A stretch of DNA of 64,000 bases from Cryptomeria japonica (GCF_030272615.1 NC_081414.1:4405501-4469500); one strand, 5' to 3'; shown: positions 25,151 through 38,514, counted from the first letter of the stretch. A program made the numbers and translations. The notes: a model not told the origin generated them from the letters alone.

Positions 25151-27740
25151 ACATGTATTGTGTTGTTATTATGCATAACGGGCAGTGAGAGGCAATGTTA
25201 TACTACAAAGCATTTTTTATGCTGTTGTGGTTTGTGTCTGTTATCTGTGTTCCTGTTATTACCTTTGTTATGTAAAATTCATCGACCTTGGTCCAGTAGT
25301 GTTCGTAGGCATATGGGTTTAATATGTACTTACACTCCTATACAATGTGTCATGTTTTGCAACATAATGTGATAGAAGAAAGCATTGAGAAAGAGTACGA
25401 GGGAAATGATGATGGATGTACAAATGCAGACCGTGATCGCAAAGGGGGTAATGGGATGGGACAAACAATTATTTCGGTAATGTTGTATTACATTGCCATG
25501 AATTGATTTGCCTATGTTTGATGGTCAGCTATAAAGAATTCAATTTAAGCGACTGCGTCCACTCGTTACTGATGCAAGCAATTGTGGAAGACAAAGAAGA
25601 GTGTGCCAATGAATATGCTCACGATGTTGTTGTTGGAGTTGAAGTCCATCTACTAGTGGCAGTGGATGGGGAAGGGTTTAATGTGTCATAGTATTCCACT
25701 CCCATGAGATTGTGCTAAAGTTCACATCGTGAAAGTCTTTGATGTAAATGCCCAGGTCCTTTCGCCGATGTCTTGTCAGATTCCCTAAACTCGTGGGCGG
25801 TGTGGCCTATTGAAAACCTGGTTTGTTCCCCACCCACAGTAAGTTTTGAAGATGACAAGATCCCTTCCTTCATCCTCTCATTCCATCATTTATCTAATTC
25901 CAATGGAATGAAATAGGTAGCACTCGTATGATGTCATTTGTATGTGGCAGGATAAAGTTGGTGAAACTACCGAGCCACAAAAAGAGGATGTTAAACGCGA
26001 CCCTATGATCAAATGGGAAAGTCAAAGGCTACAATTAGTTGGCATCACCCCTCCTGAGTTGCATAAGAATGACAAGAAGTGTAAAGCATTTTATGTTGAT
26101 GTCAACTCCATTGCGCAAACAAGACAATAGAGGCGATAATATTTTTTGATCTGCGTTGTTGTTCCTCTTTCCACCCTTAAAACATAAGCTTCAACTAAAC
26201 TAATATTTACAGCGAGATACTGCAGTGGAAGATCAGCCTTGATAGACCATTCAAATGGGATTTGGAGATCTTATATTGAGATGGCTTTTACCTTACCATA
26301 GTTTAAATCCTCTTAATTATTGTTTTCGTTTTAAATGAATTGTACTTTATTTCCAACCTTTCGTGCTATTTTAAGCAACCTAACTATAAAAGGCTTGATT
26401 TGTTGGAATGTTTCATGGTGATCCTACACCAAATACTACCCTTTAATAACTTCATAAACTTGTCTTTGGTGCACAACATTTTTAACAATGATAGTGGATG
26501 GTAGAATAAAGTCGATGATAGTCAATTATTGTTCAAGTTTTGTTCAAGGTCTCTTACTTATTGCATATGCATAGGTTTTGTTATTGTGTATCAATAGGGT
26601 TCCTACAACTCTTATACTTATACAGATCAAGTTGAATGTTAGATTGAAATTGTGAACCATGTGCTCTTTCAACTATAACTTAGGGTTGTTAAATATACCA
26701 TTGTTATTGTTTGTTTTTTAACACTGAATCTGAAATGAATTAATAACAAAAAAATAACAATAAAAATCAATTAAAAAAATCAGACTTGTGTTATAGTTCC
26801 ATGGCAGATGTGTAATAAGTTGGATGTAGGACGACGAATGGTGAGTGATGGATTTATCTTCCCAAAACGTGGATTCCCAATTGGCAAGTAACGTGCCACC
26901 CAAGTGCCCTCCCACTTGTCAGTTTAGTGAACATGTTAACTTTTGTACTCTACATAATGTTATTCATGCAACAATGCAACAGAAACCTATTCGTTTCGTG
27001 TTGGAATAAACTATTATTTCTAGCATTTTTCATGTTGTCTTTCCTTTCTATCTTCTAATACTTCTTTTTTGGCATTGTTTGCAGGGATGGCAAAGGGAAA
27101 AACATGGACAGGAAAAAGAAAGGGCGTTGAAACATCTATTATGGGGAACGAAATGCCTACTAGGACTTCACAGGTGCATGGGACATCCGATGTTATCACC
27201 TCTGATGATGGTTTAGGGAAGTCTACAAGACAGCCACCACCACCCTTTCTAAACTGGAATGATAGGATGGACAGAATGAAGTTTGAGGGCATGCATGTAG
27301 AACTGCTAACGCAAAAGGTTGAAATGGCCCACGCTGAAAGTGAAAGGCTGAAGGGGATTGTTTCTGACCTTGAATGGAGATGCACTGAACTAAAAAGGAT
27401 ATGCACTGAACTGAGTGAGAAATGCATGGAACTCAATAACAAGGTCATGGACCTCGACGATAAGAATACGGACCTTGAGCTAGAAGTGTGTATACTGCAG
27501 ATGGCGAATGAGAGACAAGAGGTAGTGTGTGAGGCGTGCGTTAAAAGCAACAAAATCATAAGTGAATAGATGCATGGCATGCTAGATTTTTGTGCGCAAC
27601 GCGCTAAGCACTGGAAACAAAGGTTCGAGGAGATATTTTCCTTGGTAACCGATGAAGATGATGGGAAGGATGTGCCTCCCCTTACTCCGAGCACTAGGGG
27701 AAACAAAAGTGATTTAAATACTCAACCTCTGCCTCCGTAA

Positions 27741-28500
27741 CAAGTTTGTACAGTTACGAAAGATTTCGAGACGTCTATGGCTGACCTCTGTTGAATAAAA
27801 CGTCAGCAATGGTGCATATTGTTTGCAATTAGACATATTGGAATTTTATCCAATTGTTTTAGTTAAGAAAACACTTTGAATGCTTCATGAATGGTTATTT
27901 TCAATAAATGTGATTGACTTCACTTAAACAACTTGAATGGTTTCTTGTACAATTTTTTATGCTTTCTAAATGGTTATATGTGGTTTTTCTACACGTCTTG
28001 TATGATGAATGGTTGAACAAGGTGATATGTTCCTCTTCAATTGGTTATAGGGTTATATATGTTTGCATATGAAGAATAGTTATATGTGGATTTCTCAAAT
28101 GTCTTTGCTTTCATATTTATGTTGGGAATATGTTCTAAATTTACTACAGTTGATTTCACTAGAATCGAGTATATTATGTTATGTCCCCTTCTTATTCTTG
28201 AAACAAAGAAACCGAAATTAAAACTAACACTTAAAACGAGCAGAGAATTTTTTGGATTCTTTTATTGATTTCGCCACTGAAATGAGGTACAACATATTGT
28301 TACGGTATTCTCAGAAGATCTACTTTGTTTTCTATTGGTCTTGGTTTCTTCCTTTTAGACAAAATCGGGAGAAGCAATAAGCTTTAGACTGTTACAAGAC
28401 ACATCTTCATAACTAATTGACATAATGGAGAAAGAAGAGAACAAATTTGTGTAAACATAATTCAAAACATAAACAAATTTGAAGACGATTGCAACTCTTG
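27741..28500. other. AT-rich spacer, no gene seen
   Basis: This lies between the end of the accessory gene and the C-terminal end of the minus-strand coiled-coil frame. It would hold the two convergent 3' ends. No terminator or polyadenylation site could be assigned with confidence. Confidence 0.4.
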
Positions 28501-28523
28501 GATTCTGCTCTTGGCAATCTTTG

Positions 28524-31500
28524 TTATCGGTTCACAGGCACGTTTAGATGAGTCACTTTCCATTGGTAAACTTCATAATCACTGGGCCATTGGAATTTCA
28601 CAATGATGCACATGTTCATCAAATGATCTTTCCACTTCTTGTTTGTTAAATTCCTGAACTCTGCAACAAACCTGGCATAACCAAAATCCACATTTATAAT
28701 CTCGTCTTGAAACACATGAAAGCTCTCAACATTGATATCTTCTTCCTCCTTCAAATGTGCAATGATCTTTGCTATAATCTGGGTGAACTCGCTCTTCCAA
28801 TCATCAAAGTCCTGGATATGCTTCTCATCATCTGTGATACGAGGAATAGTCCAATGTTGAAATGTGTGGAAATAATCAATTTTCGCTCTCACCTTTTTCT
28901 CCATACTTCTGACATCATTGAGTCCACTTTCAATTGCCTGCACCATTTTCTAAGTTTATTTTATTTTCGATTCAACATCAAGGTTTCTCTGAGTCACCTT
29001 GCGTAGCGTGTCCAGTGTCACATATGCAGGTTGCCACCTGTTTGACACGTTTTCCAATTTGGGCATATTCTCTTTGAATACTTCTAACATCTTCAACAAA
29101 GTCTGATAACTCCCATACATCTCTTCCAATTTCTCAACTATAAAGTTGAGCCTGTGTAGGAGAATTTGTTCAAAAACTCGCAAAGTTTCTTGTGCCATTT
29201 TTTGCAGGATCTCCTCATTGGCTGCCCTCAAATCCTATATCTCTTTCTCGTATTTCTTCTTTTCTTCAATCCACTCTTTGTTATCACTTGTTTTATCATT
29301 TTTCTTTGAAGGGGCATGCGTATGCAGAACAATTGCCTTATTTTGATTGTTAGGTTGACCTTCCAGCTTTCCTCTCAACATAGCATTCTCAATATATAAC
29401 CTATATTTCATCATTCATATCCTTTTTCCCAACCTCTAGTTCATGTAACTTTCCTTGCATTTGCTTGACTGCATCCCTTGTAAACATTGCAAAGTGCATG
29501 GTCATTATAGCCGCCTCTAATGGAGATGTTTCTTTTATGGATTTGAAAAGTGTTGCCCCCTGAGTTTCCTTTACCAAATCAACCAACTTCGACTTACGAG
29601 TACTTTTTGAGCTCGCCCATAAGACTAATATCTCAATTTTGGGATTATACCCTGTTCCACTCACCCCTTCATCTGAATCAAATTCAACAATTAGCATGGG
29701 ATCATCATGTTGCCTAACCTGATCCAACAAGAATGTTTGTTTCACGGTCATTCCCAGATTTATGAGCAAGCTACTGTTTGAAACCATTTCTCTCGCTTCT
29801 GCAAGGGTCAAGTCTATTTCATCCAATCTCATTTCTTTCAAAGTTTGACCAATCATCTCTTCATTTTTCGTTTCCTCTACTCTCGTGAGGTTCACTTATT
29901 TCCTCTCTTCAAATTCCTTCATTTTTGTCTTTAACCAGAAATATTTAAATTCTCGACTATGGATGAAATTGTCATCATCAAAGAGCCTCATTGACATGGC
30001 CAGTCTTTCATCACTAGTATTGATAGGATTTGCCTCTTTTGTTAATTGGGCCTCATAGCCATGTACCTCTTATTGGTACCTAGGTGAAACCATATTTGAT
30101 TGATCAGATGGATCCTCTCTCCCTATGACCCTCAATGCAGCAACAACTTCAAGTGTATCGTCCTACTCTTCATGCACTTGTCCTGTGGATTTATTATCCT
30201 AACCTCTTGAATCACAACCCCTATGGGTTTCTTTGGTGGAGCCTCAACCTTTTGTGGTGGTGCTTCTACACTTGATGATTTGCCATATATCTTTTCAAAA
30301 TTATGGAAACACAATTCTATTTTCTCCAACCCATTAGTCACAACAACATAGAACCCAGGGAAATATGGATCCTTTTGTTTATTTTCCTCTTCGAGTCTTG
30401 CTATGATTTCCCACTTCTTCCTTCTATTCACAATTTCTCCATTTGACATGAGATTACTGATCTAGTCTTCTTCTATCAGTAACTCGTGTGAAACTGACTT
30501 AATAACAAAGCCAATGTGGTTTTCAAGATCACACATTCTTTGCTTACCATGTTTCAGCTTGAGATTGATGTTTAAGTAATATTGTAACTTTTCCAGCATG
30601 TTGGATCCAACTGAGAATCCACCAAATGTCACATGATGAGGCATAAACGTCCCTTTCTTCCTTGGAGCAATCAACTCTCTTTCCAACCATAACATCTGCC
30701 ATATAAATTCAAAAAATGCAAGCATGTCTGGTACAAACATGGGCAGTAAATGGGAACTCTAGGGACAACCATAGACCCTGATAATAGTATATTCCCCCAT
30801 TTAAAACCAATCTGCAAAATTGTAAGAGTGACCCTTCTCAGGGTCATAGGCCAAAGGTCTTAATACTTTCCTTATTCCAGGAGATAATTTGTCAACCACT
30901 CCATGGAAAACAACAACAATACTGGCAACAAAGGAGTCACAAAAGACCTTGTAATCTAAATCCCTTCATCTCTTATCCCACAGGTAACACCAAAGTTGAA
31001 CTAGGAGCCTGTATCCATTTTCGTGGACACTATTCCTAATTTCAATCTTTCTGCAAATGCCTACCTTTTTTGAAACAAGATAAGATGACATAATAAGGAA
31101 TAGTGGTGGAAATCATTGCTCTTCTTTTCCTTCCACACCACCAACTAGCCTCGTATTCTCCTCTCAATTTTTGAAGCAAAATCAAACTTTATATTGACAT
31201 CCGAGTTTTAAATTTTCATATACGAACATAAAACTCACTGGCATCCTAGGACTAGTGTCCTCCCCCAAAATTTGACACAAGGCAAAGTAGGTTTTCTATA
31301 AATACCCAAGGAAATCATCAACGGGGAATGACTCACTCCCTACAACCATCAACCGTTGGTTGTTCAAACCCCTTCTCCTATGATATGGGAGCTCATCTTT
31401 TTCTGTATGTCCTGAATAACCTATCATAGTCCATTTTAAATTGTTGTAGGTCTACCTTAGTGAAGGCTTCTTTGTTCAATGTGAAACAATCAATAATGGC

Positions 31501-31925
31501 AAACCTAGTAATCACCACCAAAGGTTTTCCACTCAACATCCTCACAACTTTAGTGACATGGTCTTAATTGTCAGCTAATACCTAAATCAACTCATGGTCT
31601 ATAAACATATTTTGCACAATTTATTTGGCTACATCTTAGGTCCAAGCGTTTGATATTGGAATTTTTTCATTTATGTTTTTATAGAAAAACCAAAGCAGGT
31701 ATTTTCCAGAAAGTGGGATTAAAGCATCTTTGCAACCCTCTAAAGTGTCTTTAAAAACACACTTAGCTGATGTATCTACAAAACCAAGCAATGCATCTAA
31801 CAATTATTTTTGCACAACCCTCTTGGTCGGGTTTACCATCCTTGTTTTTTTTGTTTTTTTTTCTGGGTTGACCTCCTGTTTTGAGCTTTGTCTGTCCCCA
31901 GTTTCCCCTTTTCTTTTAGGCATTT
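28524..31925 (-). pseudogene. Long degenerate coiled-coil protein frame, unknown family
   Basis: From a start near 31925 (MPKRKGETGDRQSSKQEVNP, Lys-rich) to a stop at 28524, the minus strand carries about 1,130 codons of protein-like sequence broken by a few stops and shifts. Open parts are 30740-30462 (LAFFEFIWQMLWLERELIAP), 29895-29401 (acidic and coiled-coil; DEIDLTLAEAREMVSNSS), 29231-28956 (LRVFEQILLHRLNFIVEKLE) and 28946-28524 (KKVRAKIDYFHTFQHWTIPR). There are no retrotransposon signatures (no CCHC, DSG, YLDD or integrase motifs). Its length, charge pattern and C-terminal coiled coil resemble the plus-strand frame at 47.5-55.4 kb, so both may be one family. Function unknown; it may be a gag-like or captured gene. 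Confidence 0.55.
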
Positions 31926-32219
31926 TTTCTGCGTATTTCTTACTTGCAAACATGCCTCTATAGATATCAACTTGAGGGAGAGGCCGAATACTTACTTGCA
32001 AGTCGCCACCAAATTTTGCTCCCGAATTTTGTTGCTGACCCTGATTTACGAATTATCTGTACTCGAATGAGAATTTGGAGCTGAAAATAGGTTATAAATG
32101 GTCCTTAAACATGACCGCCAAACTTGTTGCTATAAGGCAATATAATTTTTCCTTTTTGGGCATGTTCGGTGTTCTCCTTGCCATTTGGCTATATCTCATT
32201 TAGCCACCACCTTCTTTAG

Positions 32220-33660
32220 ACATTGTGTCATGTACTTTTGTTGTTTCGTGGACTGTGTGTCTTGCATCTTTGTTATCCTCGTGATATAGCGAATCCAACT
32301 AGCATTGTGTCTTACGCGCCTTCACTATTTCGCAGACGACTGCAACTATTCTGGCTCCAAAACGGATCATTCGTACAACGCGATAGCGATGTGTTAGTTA
32401 ATCGCAGTTGTTTATTGCAAAATTGAAAGTGTAAAACGTGTGACTAACACGCGTGTTAGTCAATTTGTATTGTCGTTTTGAAGCCAGAATAGATGTGTCC
32501 TTTGTGGACTGTGTGGCCATCATTTTATTTGGCCTCGTGAAATGACGAATGCGACTAACATAGCGTGTTGTGCGCCTTCATTGTTTCGTGAACTGCGTTC
32601 CCGATATTTCCTTTAGCCTCGTGAACTGATGAATGCGACAAATATTGTGTGTTATGCGTCTTCGTTGTTTCACGGACTGCATGGTCGCCATTTCCTTTGG
32701 CCTCATGACTAACATTGCATGCTATTTGCCTTCGCTATTTTGCGGACTACATGGTCAACATTTTCTTTAGCCTCGTGAAACCACAAATGCGACTAACATA
32801 GCGTGTTATGTGCCTTTGTTGTTTCGCAGACTGCGTGGCCGACATTTTCTTTAGCCTCATGAAACCGTGAATGCGACTAACATAGCGTGTTATGCGTCTT
32901 CGTTGTTTCGTAGACTACGTGGCCGACATTTTCTTTAGCCTCGCAAAACTGCAAATGCGACTAACATAGCATGTTATGCACCTTCGTTGTTTCGCGGACT
33001 GTGTGGCCGACATTTTCTTTAGCCTCGTGAAACCACAAATGTGACTAACATAGCGTGTTATGCGCCTTCGTTGTTTCACAGATTGCATGTCCGACATTTC
33101 CTTTTGCGTAACATTGCATGTTATGCGCCTTCGTTGTTTTGTGGACTATGTAGCCGACATTTTCTTTAGCCTCGCGAAACCGTGAATGCGACTAACATAG
33201 TGTGTTATGCACCTTCATTGTTTCGCGGACTGCTTGACCAACATTTTCTTTAGCCTCGCGAAACCGCAAATGCGACTAACATAGCATGTTATGCACCTTC
33301 GTTGTTTCGCGGATTATGTGCCCAACATTTCCTTTTATCTAACATTGTGTGTTATGCACCATCGTTGTTTCACGGACTACGTGGCCAATATTTTCTTTAG
33401 CCTTGTGAAACCGCGAATGCGACTAACATAGCGTGTTATGTGTCGTCATTGTTTCACAGACTGCGTGGCCGACATTTTCTTTAGCCTCACGAAATCACAA
33501 ATGTGACTAACATTGCATGTTATGTGTCTTCGTTGTTTCCTGGACTGCGTGCCCGACATTTTATTTGGCCTCGCAAAATGATGAATGCGACTAACATAGC
33601 ATGTTATGCGCCTTCGCTATTTTGCAGACTGCATGGCCAGCATCTTCTTTAGCATGTTTA
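32220..33660. repeat. Array of ~84-bp units with dyad boxes (left array)
   Basis: About 16 units follow the pattern GCGACTAACATAGCGTGTTA, then a CCTTCGTTGTTTCGCGGACT segment, then GCGTGGCCGACATTTTC, then TTTAGCCTCGTGAAACC. Box positions near 32,551, 32,635, 32,708, 32,790, 32,874, 32,957, 33,041, 33,190, 33,274, 33,420, 33,504 and 33,588 give an 82-85 base period. Shortened units of about 64 bases occur at about 33,105 and 33,340, implying a higher-order unit of about 235 bases. The box has inverted half-sites TAACA and TGTTA. A MITE (32338-32500) has inserted near the left edge. Confidence 0.9.
32338..32500. mobile_element. MITE of the MULE-linked TIR family (copy 2)
   Basis: It is 163 bases long. 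The left end GACTGCAACTATTCTGGCTC and the inverse of the right end GGACACATCTATTCTGGCTT match over 26 bases with few differences. The centre holds GACTAACACGCGTGTTAGTC, a perfect 20-base palindrome (32443-32462). It interrupts an 84-bp array unit. The flanks TTCGCAGAC and TTTGTGGAC look like a diverged 9-base duplication, the size expected for Mutator-type elements. Confidence 0.85.
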
Positions 33661-34255
33661 AGAATTTTGTCGATAATTTCTAGTATATGTAATTTATGTT
33701 CTATTTTTAAGTTTCCTTGTCAATCACTTATAAAATTATTTTATACAATCTACTAGTATTATACACAGAGTCTACTTCTCTCTTCAATTATCTTGCCCCA
33801 TTCCCTTTGATGACATGTAATGGATTATTTATATTGTAATAATAATGAATTTCTAAAACCTAACCTCCTTAATTAATCTTGTTGATCTATCTTAAATGAA
33901 TCATTGACATACTTGCATCATCGCGAAGGAGAGAAAATTGACTTCAATCCAAGTCTTCACAGTTTACACATCTGCATTCCATATCTCACATTAATATCTC
34001 ACATCTTACTCGATTTCATTGCATATCAAAATTGCATTATTACAGAAATTAATACTATTCCTTTTAGAGTAGACTTAATGATATTTAGAGAAAGGATTAG
34101 ATTTAAATTAACATATAAAGTGTATTGGTTTGTAGACATATAAAATGTATGGAGACAAACGTATAAATTATAAACATAATCGAGACAAACTTACAAAGAT
34201 CAACTATGTAACCATAGAAATGAACAGTTTTATAAAATGAGCATAGTCATATAGG
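33661..34255. other. AT-rich spacer, no gene seen
   Basis: This lies between the left array and the minus-strand coding-like segment. Nothing was recognised. Confidence 0.4.
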
Positions 34256-34259
34256 AACA

Positions 34260-34765
34260 ATTATACAATTTTAATGAGAGGACCTCCTCTGTGTTGGGAA
34301 TCTACTATGTATCTTGACAAACCTCGGTGTTGGCCGAGGACTATCATAACCAGTGAACAAGGGGGTGTAGTCCAAAATAACGAGGTTCCATGGAAAGAAG
34401 GTCCTGACATCGACAATATTGTCATCGGGGCGTGGCACTAGGGCCTGTCCACATCTCTAATTGGGTCTCACATCACACATGATATGAAACCGAGGGAGAG
34501 TCACTGGCTAGTATATAAGGGCGAAATATACTGGCCATAGTCGCCTATGCAAACTGACCGTCGCCCTAATCGTGATTCGATGAACAAGTACACCTCATCT
34601 ATGTAAACAATGTACATATAATCCCTGGTATAATATCATCCCATGCGAACTTCTCACTCACAAGCCTGTTTGGGAGTTATCCTTTGGATAATATCCATAG
34701 TAATGATATCAAGGAGGCGCTGAAATAATGCAGAGTCTTTGTGGTTCTTTGCCAACATCTATAGC
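34260..34765 (-). pseudogene. Coding-like segment downstream of the transposase
   Basis: The minus strand reads like protein with two or three stops: HKDSALFQRLLDIITMDIIQ, then YIDEVYLFIESRLGRRSVC, then RCGQALVPRPDDNIVDVRTF and FPWNLVILDYTPLFTGYDSP. It is in the same orientation as the transposase and 0.65 kb beyond its 3' end. I do not recognise the family; it may be a second gene of the element. Confidence 0.4.
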
Positions 34766-35399
34766 AATATGCAAATACATACTATAAGAGTGTTAGTAAT
34801 ATAACTATAGCATTCAATAAATATAAGACATAAGAGTGTTAAGCACTAAAAAAATATAAGACATAATCATACCATAAGAGTATTAATTATTTAACTAGAG
34901 CATTCAATAAATTTAAGACAAAAGCATAATACTAAAAATTAAGTTGCATAAAACCTACGCCTGACGCCTAATGTGTACGTGAATGTCATTACTGGATGAA
35001 CACGATGACAAATGGGACATCCATATAAAGATGCATTATAAAATATGGTTAGGGACAATAATAGTCAACATTACAACATAATTATAATAAACAAAGTTGT
35101 TCCATATTACACAACATGTTGAATGAAGAATGGCTAAACATGAAGCACATATATGACTTACTTACAAACAAAAAGCTTAAGCTGAACAAATAATACCAAA
35201 ATTTGTTTTATTTTTTTATCATTTTGTGATCCTTGTCCACATAAAAGACCATCAAAAGCCAATCATTGACGAGGACTCCTATGGCCAGGTGTTGAGGGGT
35301 GTGTCGAACACTATCACACATATATGTGGATCACTTTCACCGACTACAAGACATGACGACTAAATAAACGTGTGCACCATTCACATGTTTAGAAACCAC

Positions 35400-38360
35400 T
35401 TAAAGGTGACACTAGAGTACCAACCTATATTAGACGCAATCGATGCAGTGGCAAGGACATGCGGTTCCGGTGCTTGGTCCAATTGCCTCTTTCCCTTTCT
35501 CCTCCTACAAGTCTCAAAGGGGACTCAAAGGTGACAGGTTGTTGAACATCATGAGAGATCTTAGTCGTAGTAGTCTGCCTATGTTGCTGCCAAATGCAAC
35601 AACATACCCTACTTGCACTAAACCAAGGTTGCATACGAATGATGGTTGTATTGGCTGGATCGATAGAGGGACTAAAATCAAATGTCATGGCACCGACATT
35701 CTCAAGATCAACCATGAACCTATCCAGTCAGCCTACAAATGCCATTAGTTTATTGCCTGAATGTGGTATTATTTGCGACAACATCTCTAACTTTGTGCTT
35801 GCTTCATTCCATATTACAGTGTCAACATCCTCTAAATTTGTATCTACATTTGAAATGCTATCAACGACAGGTTGAGGTGTTGGGTTTTCATTAGCATTAG
35901 CAAATGTTGGAGTCGACATAGGAATAGGATCTGTATGAAATAAAATCTTAGAGTGAACTACACATCTTTTAAGTTAGAAAAGATCAAAATTCACGAACAT
36001 CTACTTACATTTAACATCCACTTACCTAGAACACATGAATCGTCGAATGAATTGTTCATCATTGCAACAACCTTCAATGCATGTTTGCACGTGTTTCTTC
36101 ACAAACTCCATAGACATTCACAAATGTAGAAGTGATCCCCAAATTTCCTAACCACATACCAGTTGCACGAGGACTGACTTTTCACCCAGTACCAACCAAG
36201 AGTAGCGTCATCTGGAACACAATTGACATCAGAAAATGCCTTTGCCCTCTCCATACTAGTTTGAAAATGTGTCAACCTGTAGTTTTTGATAAATCCCAAA
36301 TGTTGCAATTCTCGCTTATGCTTGTAGAATGGTTACACTTTATACACAAGTATAAAATACAGATTGTCCATCCTCCTCGAGCATGTCTTTTTATCATCTC
36401 TTAGGTGCAGTGACTTCAATTTTCCATGGTATGATTCGAAGGCATTATTTGTGTCCTGGTTAGCATGAGCAAAATTCCTGAAGCTTTTCGCCCACATAGC
36501 TAGCAAAACAAAAAAGAAAAAAAGAAATTAAAAATAGTAGTAGGATGTCAACTACCAAACAACAACCAAAAGGGTTAACAAGTCATAAAGCCAAATCCAA
36601 GGTAACGTCAAACTCACCAATACAGCCTTCTGCTTGACACTATGTGTTGTAGAAGTACTCTAGAAAACATGGTTGATCACTAAATTTAGCAAAGAAAGTG
36701 TGCAGCCCCTACACAGTGCTCTCTTCACTTTCATGCATTGCCATCATTATCTGCCCTAGACTGTGAAAATTTTCCATTGCTCTTTCCTTCGTTGCATACT
36801 TTTACACATTCTTCAACAACGTTCGACACACGTGTCAAATACAAAGTATGACACGACATTGAAAAACACTCATGCTACGAACAAAATGTTTAATTGAGCC
36901 TGGTCATTTCAAATAAAACATAGACCAACATATCATAATGTTTAATTTGATGTAGACAAACATTTCACTCTTGTACTTACTCTATCGCATGAATCTTTGC
37001 ACTCACATCATCTGTGATAAATGCATTGATCCTCCAATTAGGCCTCTTTTCCTTTTATCGTCTTTGCAACTCCATCAACCACACCTGAATGTCCTCAATC
37101 TTGTTCCTCGATGTCACAACCCATACGACAGGCACCCCCACTTGGTGCTCATCGAAAACGAGACGAAATTGATACTATTTTTAAAAAATAAACATGAAGA
37201 TCATGAGCATCCACAAATCAAAAGGGTTGATTGAAAACATGTTAAGTTCGAGGAGACTTACCTCATATTTGTTTGTTGCAAATGTTGAATCCATTGAGAT
37301 GATTGAGTCATGTGAGAATCAAATCATCGTGTCAAGCATCCAAGACGTTTGTATTCCCATAATGAAAGGTGTGTTGGGACCTTTTGGCTGCTGGAAAAAA
37401 AAAAATAGCCTCATCTTGTTTTTTCCATTCTAAGATGTTAGTGGCATCGTGCACATGCTTTCGTGACCGAAGAGAACGGACCCTCGTCGCTGCATTGATA
37501 ACATCCTTGCATGTGATGAAGGAATCCCTCTTCTTCAACATGTCACAAAAAATGGGATCATCAAGATGTCTATCCATAATAGCATCAACACTGACATCCA
37601 TTAGCAACAACCTCTCTATATATGCTTTGCATTAATCCAAAAGGTTTGGTGCAAATTGAGAGCGCGGATCCTCATTGGTATCATGCACGCCATGACAAGA
37701 TTCACCATTTTTTGTCCACATGCAACGGTTGCTTCAATGTCAAGATGACCACATCTTGCCTACCATATAACACCTTAACAATGAAGTGGCATGTACAACC
37801 TCTTTTTTTCTGATATGTCCGATCACGCTTCTTATTCAGTGACTTTTTCCTATTGTCTTTTGGTCCATATGAACACCAGTACCTTCAAAAACAACTATCT
37901 TATTATTAGCAAGAGTCGTAATGTCATTAAACGTAGACAAAGAATAGGAAAGACTGTGTCTACTAACCAACTATACATCTTTGTTGTATGTGTGTTGTGC
38001 ACAACACTATTGTGCTTAGTGTGTCGCTTTTAGACAAATTTGGTTTCAACACCTTCATGCAACGGTTCCCCTATGATGAATGCATCCAATCTACCAAGTG
38101 GAATTGTTGTACAAAGGTATGTCGTTAAATAAATTTTGACACAAATTGGTGTCCACTAAATATCCCTTGAAGATAAATTATGCAAACCTTCACCAGCATC
38201 TTGAACTTCCAATATCATAATTTCTTGCCATTTTCGGTGTTTTCCCATCCTAGTCCTGTACATATCAGATAAAGATAGAGACATTATCAACAATAAACAA
38301 CCACAGTCAGTCAACCGCAACTTAGAATCATATTGAAATGAGTTATTCATGCACAAACAA
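35400..38360 (-). pseudogene. MULE-type transposase with DDE residues and SWIM zinc finger
   Basis: Read on the minus strand, exon pieces occur in the order of plant MULE transposases. A basic N-terminal part lies at about 38,350-37,650 (VDTVFPILCLRL area). Then DVSVDAIMDRHLDDPIFCDM at 37,610-37,550. Then ISMDSTFATNKYE with the first catalytic Asp (about 37,265-37,305), followed by an intron with GTAAGT and TAG borders. Then FDEHQVGVPVVWVVTSRNK (about 37,120-37,165) and ITDDVSAKIHAIE with the second Asp (about 36,990-37,030), then a GTAAGT donor. Then the C-x-W/stop-H-V block at about 36,840, NQDTNNAFESYHGKLKSL with the third acidic residue at about 36,420-36,465, and a SWIM finger C-E-C-x8-C-K-H at about 36,065-36,110. 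The C-terminal tail runs to about 35,425. Several stops (for example the conserved Trp of the C-x-W-H-V block is TGA) make it non-functional. Such proteins bind TIRs and cut and paste the element. Confidence 0.8.
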
Positions 38361-38514
38361 TCAAAATCAATTCATCTCAAAATCATATTATACTTTGATG
38401 TTGAAATCGATGTATTCTTGACAAAAACCAAACCATTCATGAACGAGTTGTGCATGCAAAATGTTTGAGGTGTCCAAACATCATAGACATACAAAAGTTT
38501 TGATAAAGTTTAGT

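Larger units (their letters stand above)
22860..27740 (+). pseudogene. Multi-exon accessory gene of the DNA-transposon domain (broken)
   Basis: A series of exon-like pieces runs left to right with plausible GT-AG borders. Exon 1 (22860-22990, MSSALRKRLKETTDLDYG start, donor GTAAGC). A repeat exon (about 23,085-23,372) with four 18-residue units. An acidic exon (about 23,540-23,742, EEDEVIGNVDEDDYIDALGG). A putative C2H2 zinc-finger exon (23842-24210). A Lys-rich repeated exon (24360-24863). Further exons at 24963-25150, 25365-25480, 25575-25690 and 25952-26130. The last exon (27086-27740) is strongly coiled-coil, with exact heptads such as CTELKRI, CTELSEK, CMELNNK and VMDLDDK. In-frame stops at several exons and TGG-to-TGA changes show it is not functional as read. 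I do not recognise a known family. Position inside the TIR-element cluster suggests an accessory or captured gene of a large MULE-type element. Confidence 0.5.

Noticed and set aside
28707-29346. Plus-strand hydrophobic frames resembling membrane proteins
   Set aside because: They are antisense to the Glu/Lys-rich coiled-coil frame; antisense of Glu and Lys codons gives Phe and Leu-rich text.
32220-33660. A CRISPR-like array
   Set aside because: Units are ~84-bp nearly identical tandem repeats without unique spacers, in a plant nuclear context.
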